Position numbers and translations under genes: made by a program. Of a stretch of DNA of 40,962 bases, positions 37,852 to 40,962 are shown one piece after another. A model generated the notes under the pieces. That model was not told the origin of the DNA. It saw only the letters and a list, made by a program, of their open reading frames with translations, and did no database searches. Source of the stretch: Nitrososphaerota archaeon (GTDB lineage Archaea > Iainarchaeota > Iainarchaeia > Iainarchaeales > GCA-2688035); contig JAFCCH010000002.1 in assembly GCA_017610265.1 (NCBI GenBank), forward strand, positions 1-40,962, written 5' to 3'. Position 1 is the stretch's first letter, and every line of letters starts with the position of its first letter.

Positions 37852-38915
37852 CAACCCTTTTTCTCAATCCTTTCCAATGCAATGCCGTCTGCAATCTCTG
37901 TTGTTGGACTGTTTTCTGCCTCAGAACGCTTCAAAATGTCCAGAATTCTGTCAAATGTTGCGTCAGTTCTCTGCATTACCTCCTTCTTGTTGTAGGCTGA
38001 ACCAGTTACAACTACCTCATTGGCAACACTTATCAGTCCGCCGCAGTTTATGACATAGTCTGGAGCATAAACAATATTCTTTTCATGCAAGACACTGCCC
38101 ATTTCAAAGGAAGCCAATTGATTGTTTGCAGCCCCTGCAACAATCTTGCACTTCAAGTCCTTTACAGTGTCTTTGTTTATTATCTCTCCAAAGGCACAGG
38201 GAGCAAAGATGTCGCAGTCAACGCCAACAATTTCTTCAGGCTCAACAGACCTTACATTAAAACGCAAGTTAGCCATTTCAATCTTGGCTGGGTTAACATC
38301 TGAGACAACGATGTTTGCACCTGCCTTGCCAAGGTAGTGTAAGAGGCTGAAGCCAACATTTCCAATGCCTTGAACAGCAACAGTCTTTCCCTTCAATGAT
38401 TCAGAACCAAAAACTTGGAAACAACAGGCCTGCATTCCTCTAAAGACACTAAAAGCTGTTACAGGAGAAGGGTCTCCTGCCTCGCCTGGCACTCCTGTCA
38501 CAAAGTCTGTTTGCTTCCGAACATTGACCATGTCTTCTTCATTTGTGCCAACATCTTCTGCAGCAATGTACTTTCCATGCAATTGATCAATTGCTTTTCC
38601 AAACCTTTCAAACAACAGGGCTCTTTGGCCTAGATCCAAAGCAGCCGGGTCAATAAGAATAACGCTTTTTCCTCCACCCAGGTCCAAGCCAGCAACGCTT
38701 GCCTTAAAAGTCATGGCCCTGGCAAGCCTTAGGGCATCTTTTTCTGCAGCTTTCTCAGGCGAAACACCGTATGAATTTGTTTTGTAGTGAAACATTCGAA
38801 TTCCACCAAGAGCCGGACCCAATGCATTACTGTGAACCGCAATGAAAAAGCGCGCTCCTGTTTCCTCGTCTGAATTCACGTCAATGAACTCAAACCCTTC
38901 AATTTCTCTTTTCAT
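37848..38915 (-). CDS. Leucine dehydrogenase (Glu/Leu/Phe/Val dehydrogenase family)
   Basis: GPALGGIRMFHY; MTFKASVAGLDLGGGKSVI; AVQGIGNVGFSLLHYL; start overlaps leuA stop (TGATG) with SD GAGGTGAT. Confidence 0.9.
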   Translation of the reverse strand: MKREIEGFEFIDVNSDEETGARFFIAVHSNALGPALGGIRMFHYKTNSYGVSPEKAAEKDALRLARAMTFKASVAGLDLGGGKSVILIDPAALDLGQRALLFERFGKAIDQLHGKYIAAEDVGTNEEDMVNVRKQTDFVTGVPGEAGDPSPVTAFSVFRGMQACCFQVFGSESLKGKTVAVQGIGNVGFSLLHYLGKAGANIVVSDVNPAKIEMANLRFNVRSVEPEEIVGVDCDIFAPCAFGEIINKDTVKDLKCKIVAGAANNQLASFEMGSVLHEKNIVYAPDYVINCGGLISVANEVVVTGSAYNKKEVMQRTDATFDRILDILKRSEAENSPTTEIADGIALERIEKKGC

Positions 38916-40147
38916 CAAATCACCTCATTTTTATTGCCTTTAACAATTTCATTAGCAATCGCAACAATGTCCCTCTTTCGGACACTTTTTTTCACGTCCG
39001 CAACCTGCTTTATCCTGGCAGTGACTGCATCAAGCTCTTCTCCTGAAAAAAAGAAGCCCATTTCTTCAAGCACAGCTTTTGTGGCATGCTTTCCTGAATG
39101 CTTTCCAAGCACAAGCTTTGAGATTTTTCCAATTGTTTCAGGTTTCATTATTTCATAAGTTCTCGAATCAGCAAGCATGCCGTGCTGGTGAACGCCTGCT
39201 TCGTGGGCAAAAGCATTTTCTCCAACAATTGCCTTGTTTCTCTGCACAGCAATGCCTGTAAAGTTTGAAACCATTTTTGAAGCCGGATAAATTTCCTTAA
39301 AGTTAATGCAGGTGCCTGTTTCAAAAAACTCTTTTCTTGTGAAAAGATTCATTGCAATTTCTTCAAGTGAAGCATTGCCTGCCCTTTCACCAAGGCCATT
39401 TATTGTGCATTCAACCTGCCTTGCCCCGTTCATTATAGCAGCCATGCTGTTTGCAACAGCCATTCCAAGATCATCATGGCAATGAACACTGATTGCCGCA
39501 GCCTCAATATTTGGAACATTTTCTTTCACATGCCTTACAAGCCTGCCAAATTCATTAGGCTGGGAATAGCCAACAGTGTCCGGAATATTAATTGTTGTCG
39601 CCCCTGCATTGATGACTGCTTCAAAGATTTCGCAAAGAAATTCAGGGCTTGACCTGCTTGCATCCTCTGCGCTGAACTCAATGTCCTCACAAAAGTTTTT
39701 TGCAAAGCCAACCATTTCAACAGCCTGCTTTTTTACAGCAGCCTTTGACATTTTGAGCTTGTGCTTCATATGAATTTGAGAAGTTGCAATAAATGTGTGA
39801 ATCCTTGGCTTTTTTGCAGACTGCACTGCCTGCCAGGCTTTCTCAATGTCCTTTTCGAGGGTTCTTGCAAGCCCGCATACAATTGGCTTTCTCACAGTTT
39901 GAGAAACTGCTTTTACTGCCTTAAAGTCGTCCTGGCTTGCAATTGGAAAACCTGCTTCTATAACGTCAACATTCAGGCTTTCAAGCTTTTGTGCAATCTC
40001 AATCTTTTCACCGTGGGTTAAGGTTGCCCCAGGGCTTTGTTCCCCATCCCTAAGAGTAGTGTCAAAAATCCTTACCCTGCCATGGCTCTTAAAATTTCCG
40101 GCAACCGGGCCGACGGATGTCTGGGTTCTCAAAAAGCACATCTCCAT
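38915..40147 (-). CDS. leuA: 2-isopropylmalate synthase, short form lacking C-terminal allosteric domain
   Basis: [72 protein letters not shown]. Start uncertain: ATG 40147, ATG 40138 or TTG 40129. Confidence 0.92.
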   Translation of the reverse strand: MEMCFLRTQTSVGPVAGNFKSHGRVRIFDTTLRDGEQSPGATLTHGEKIEIAQKLESLNVDVIEAGFPIASQDDFKAVKAVSQTVRKPIVCGLARTLEKDIEKAWQAVQSAKKPRIHTFIATSQIHMKHKLKMSKAAVKKQAVEMVGFAKNFCEDIEFSAEDASRSSPEFLCEIFEAVINAGATTINIPDTVGYSQPNEFGRLVRHVKENVPNIEAAAISVHCHDDLGMAVANSMAAIMNGARQVECTINGLGERAGNASLEEIAMNLFTRKEFFETGTCINFKEIYPASKMVSNFTGIAVQRNKAIVGENAFAHEAGVHQHGMLADSRTYEIMKPETIGKISKLVLGKHSGKHATKAVLEEMGFFFSGEELDAVTARIKQVADVKKSVRKRDIVAIANEIVKGNKNEVI

Positions 40148-40162
40148 CAAAGAGTTTATAGT

Positions 40163-40186
40163 TGCTAGAGATGGCTTACTCTAGCA
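40163..40186 (-). promoter_or_regulatory. Perfect 8-bp hairpin TGCTAGAG-TAAGCCAT-CTCTAGCA overlapping the end of the leader ORF
   Basis: Arms 40179-40186 and 40163-40170; loop contains the leader stop codon. Confidence 0.6.
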
Positions 40187-40256
40187 GCAACAAGGTCAAC
40201 AGAAGCAAAGCTGAAAGAACTGTAACAGATTTCTTAAAATTTACTGCTTTGCTCAT
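40176..40256 (-). CDS. Leu-rich leader-peptide candidate [26 protein letters not shown]
   Basis: 26 codons, 9 Leu, SD AGGTGA 8 nt before ATG, 28 nt upstream of leuA ATG 40147. Confidence 0.6.
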   Translation of the reverse strand: MSKAVNFKKSVTVLSALLLLTLLLLE

Positions 40257-40361
40257 TTTGATATTCACCTATTAATGTTAATACCTTTATTTTCCATTAT
40301 TTATATTACTTGTGTTTGAATCCAAAATGCCTTTTTTAAAAATTAGGGAGTTTAACAGTAG

Positions 40362-40940
40362 TTATCTGCAGGCAGAGTAAAGGCTGTTTTCTTTGATATA
40401 ATTTACTACTTTTGAATCAAGAAAATTTGAAACATCTTCACATTTTTTCAGCTTCCCCCTAACCAGGGTACTGCTTAAGTCAATTTCATCGGCTTTTACC
40501 CTAATTGGATTGCTTGAATCGATAAGCTTGCTTTTTGCACAACCTTTGCCAGGAACAGGGAACAGGATAAGTTTTACTTCCTGCAAAATTTTTTTAGGAT
40601 TTTTCCATATAGAAAATTCCTCCATAAGGTTTGTGCCCATAAGCCAAAAATACTCATTTTTGAGAAAAAACTTTTTTGCCTTGAGAATTGTGTCAAGAGT
40701 ATATGTTGGATTGTCATTTAAGTCAACAACCTTTAAATCGGGCTCGCCCTCAATTGCAAGCTTAAGCATGTGCGCTCTGTGCTCCAAAGAAGTCAGAAAA
40801 GAATTTTCCTTAAAAGCATGCCATTGAACAGGAATAAACCAAACCTCGTCAACAATTCCCTGCTTTAAGACTTCTAAGGCGGCATTTACATGGCCATTAT
40901 GAACAGGGTCAAATGTTCCTCCAAAAAGTGCAATCTTCAT
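40362..40940 (-). CDS. nadD: Nicotinate-nucleotide adenylyltransferase, bacterial NadD type
   Basis: MKIALFGGTFDPVHNGHVNAALEVLK; EYFWLMGTNLM; DLSSTLVRGKL. Confidence 0.9.
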   Translation of the reverse strand: MKIALFGGTFDPVHNGHVNAALEVLKQGIVDEVWFIPVQWHAFKENSFLTSLEHRAHMLKLAIEGEPDLKVVDLNDNPTYTLDTILKAKKFFLKNEYFWLMGTNLMEEFSIWKNPKKILQEVKLILFPVPGKGCAKSKLIDSSNPIRVKADEIDLSSTLVRGKLKKCEDVSNFLDSKVVNYIKENSLYSACR

Positions 40941-40962
40941 TTAAATCACTTAATTAAATCCA

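Noticed and set aside
1-40962. tRNA/rRNA genes or insertion sequences
   Set aside because: Intergenic gaps are short and none showed a cloverleaf, rRNA-like sequence, transposase motif or terminal inverted repeats

Overview
Chromosomal window from what looks like an archaeon, probably DPANN-like. This placement is inferred from the archaeal-type TyrRS, TATA-like promoters and gene style; no database search was possible. It is dominated by a near-complete de novo purine pathway (purD, purH, purT, purN, purE, purC, purB, purM, purQ, purSL; only purF and purK not seen), a folate/one-carbon module (5-FTHF cyclo-ligase, folD, glyA, folC), and a branched-chain amino-acid block (citramalate/IPM synthase, leuA, leucine dehydrogenase). 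Other genes include tyrS, cysS, a bacterial-type nadD, a KefB-like antiporter, a very large surface protein with YadA-head-like repeats, and several uncharacterised small proteins. Main hunt results: (1) a 26-codon Leu-rich small ORF with a Shine-Dalgarno sequence, overlapping a perfect 8-bp hairpin, directly upstream of a leuA-leucine dehydrogenase operon, i.e. a candidate leader-peptide attenuator; (2) an apparent -1 frameshift near the 3' end of purM, where a conserved-looking 24-aa C-terminus continues in another frame; (3) two paralogous small proteins 12 kb apart with near-identical N-termini, variable beta/Ser-Thr-rich middles, a shared C-terminal motif and promoters matching in exact register; (4) an archaeal giant YadA-head-like surface protein. 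No tRNA, rRNA, CRISPR or transposase was identified.
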